This document shows positions 14,500 to 14,659 of a stretch of DNA of 14,659 bases, piece by piece. The notes under the pieces are model-generated. The model was not told the origin of the DNA, made no database searches, and was given only the letters and a program-made list of their open reading frames with translations. Every line of letters starts with the position of its first letter. Positions within the stretch are counted from its first letter, which is position 1. Origin of the DNA: Burkholderiaceae bacterium (lineage in GTDB: Bacteria > Pseudomonadota > Gammaproteobacteria > Burkholderiales > Burkholderiaceae). Both the position numbers and the translations under genes were made by a program. Where the stretch lies: contig JALORV010000004.1 of assembly GCA_025458735.1 (NCBI GenBank), positions 1-14,659 of the forward strand, in the 5' to 3' direction.

Positions 14500-14574
14500 T
14501 GGCCCCCCCGGCAGGAATCGAACCTGCATCTGGCGCTTAGGAGGCGCCCGTTCTATCCATTGAACTACGGCGGG
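14500..14574 (-). tRNA. tRNA-Arg (anticodon CCT)
   Basis: A complete tRNA including an encoded CCA (14502-14500). Acceptor 5' arm CCCGCCG (14574-14568); D-arm GTTC...GAAC; anticodon arm GGCGC-CTCCTAA-GCGCC, anticodon CCT, reading AGG arginine codons; variable loop AGAT; T-arm GCAGG-TTCGATT-CCTGC; acceptor 3' arm CGGGGGG with discriminator G. All stems pair except a G4-G69 mismatch in the acceptor. tRNA-Arg(CCT) genes are frequent targets of site-specific integration, and the DNA beyond its 3' end holds gene fragments. Confidence 0.93.
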
Positions 14575-14659
14575 ACGACGGTGGATTTTCTCATGCCGGC
14601 GTCGGCCGGCGTTTCCTGCAGGCGCCAGACCCAGATCACGTCGAGCGAGTTGTCCTCGC
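14565..14659 (-). CDS. Possible 3' end of an unidentified gene (partial, cut by window edge)
   Basis: From the right edge a minus frame reads EDNSLDVIWVWRLQETP, then ADAGMRKSTVVPP and TAG at 14567-14565, inside the first bases of the tRNA. Its composition is unlike the Arg/Pro-rich shadows nearby, so it may be a real C-terminus. Only about 30 residues are visible and I do not recognise the family. Overlap with a tRNA 5' end is unusual and lowers confidence. Confidence 0.35.
   Translation of the reverse strand, partial: EDNSLDVIWVWRLQETPADAGMRKSTVVPP

Noticed and set aside
13993..14529. Minus-strand open frame of 178 codons
   Set aside because: It starts inside the tRNA T-arm (MQVRFLPG is the usual artefact of that arm) and is composition-biased throughout.

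Overview
The window looks like an accessory segment from a high-GC betaproteobacterium, probably a Burkholderiales of the Rubrivivax/Leptothrix/Ideonella kind. That assignment is an inference from codon use, strong G/C third positions and the gene families present. Every recognisable gene lies on the minus strand, so the biological reading order runs from right to left.

Right end (about 13250-14659): a complete tRNA-Arg(CCT) gene at 14500-14574, with a possible gene tail entering from the edge. Next come about 740 bases with no gene I recognise, then two adjoining scraps of housekeeping-type genes: an internal piece of tryptophanyl-tRNA synthetase and an internal piece of a DppB-type ABC transporter permease. 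This is the debris expected beside a tRNA gene that has served as an insertion site.

Centre right (7418-13220): five genes in close order. They encode an exported protein with a cytochrome-c-like CxxCH domain and about seven ASH-like (choice-of-anchor D) repeats; a TlpA/ResA-like thioredoxin; a small DUF4266 lipoprotein ending in GGGGCGCN; a DUF3570 outer-membrane barrel; and an ApbE-type FAD:protein FMN transferase. The DUF3570 protein carries Asp-Ser-Val-Ser-Gly-Ala-Ser, which fits the Dxx(S/T)GA(S/T) flavinylation consensus. I infer an envelope redox system built around covalent flavin.

Centre left (1279-7281): a tight three-gene operon encoding a DUF1800 lipoprotein, a Tat-exported DUF1501 protein (alkaline-phosphatase superfamily) and a 978-residue RTX/serralysin-like metalloprotease with HExxHxxGxxH. 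The first two overlap by ATGA and the third follows after 13 bases.

Left end (1-1278): a broken csb1 (cas7) gene of a type I-G (formerly I-U) CRISPR-Cas system. It keeps a good ribosome binding site but has TAG at codon 5, and its C-terminal part is lost or replaced near base 232. No CRISPR array or other cas gene is visible. The first 230 bases hold nothing I recognise.

Taken together, this is a block of exported, surface and redox proteins bounded on both sides by decayed genes, with a tRNA gene at one end.
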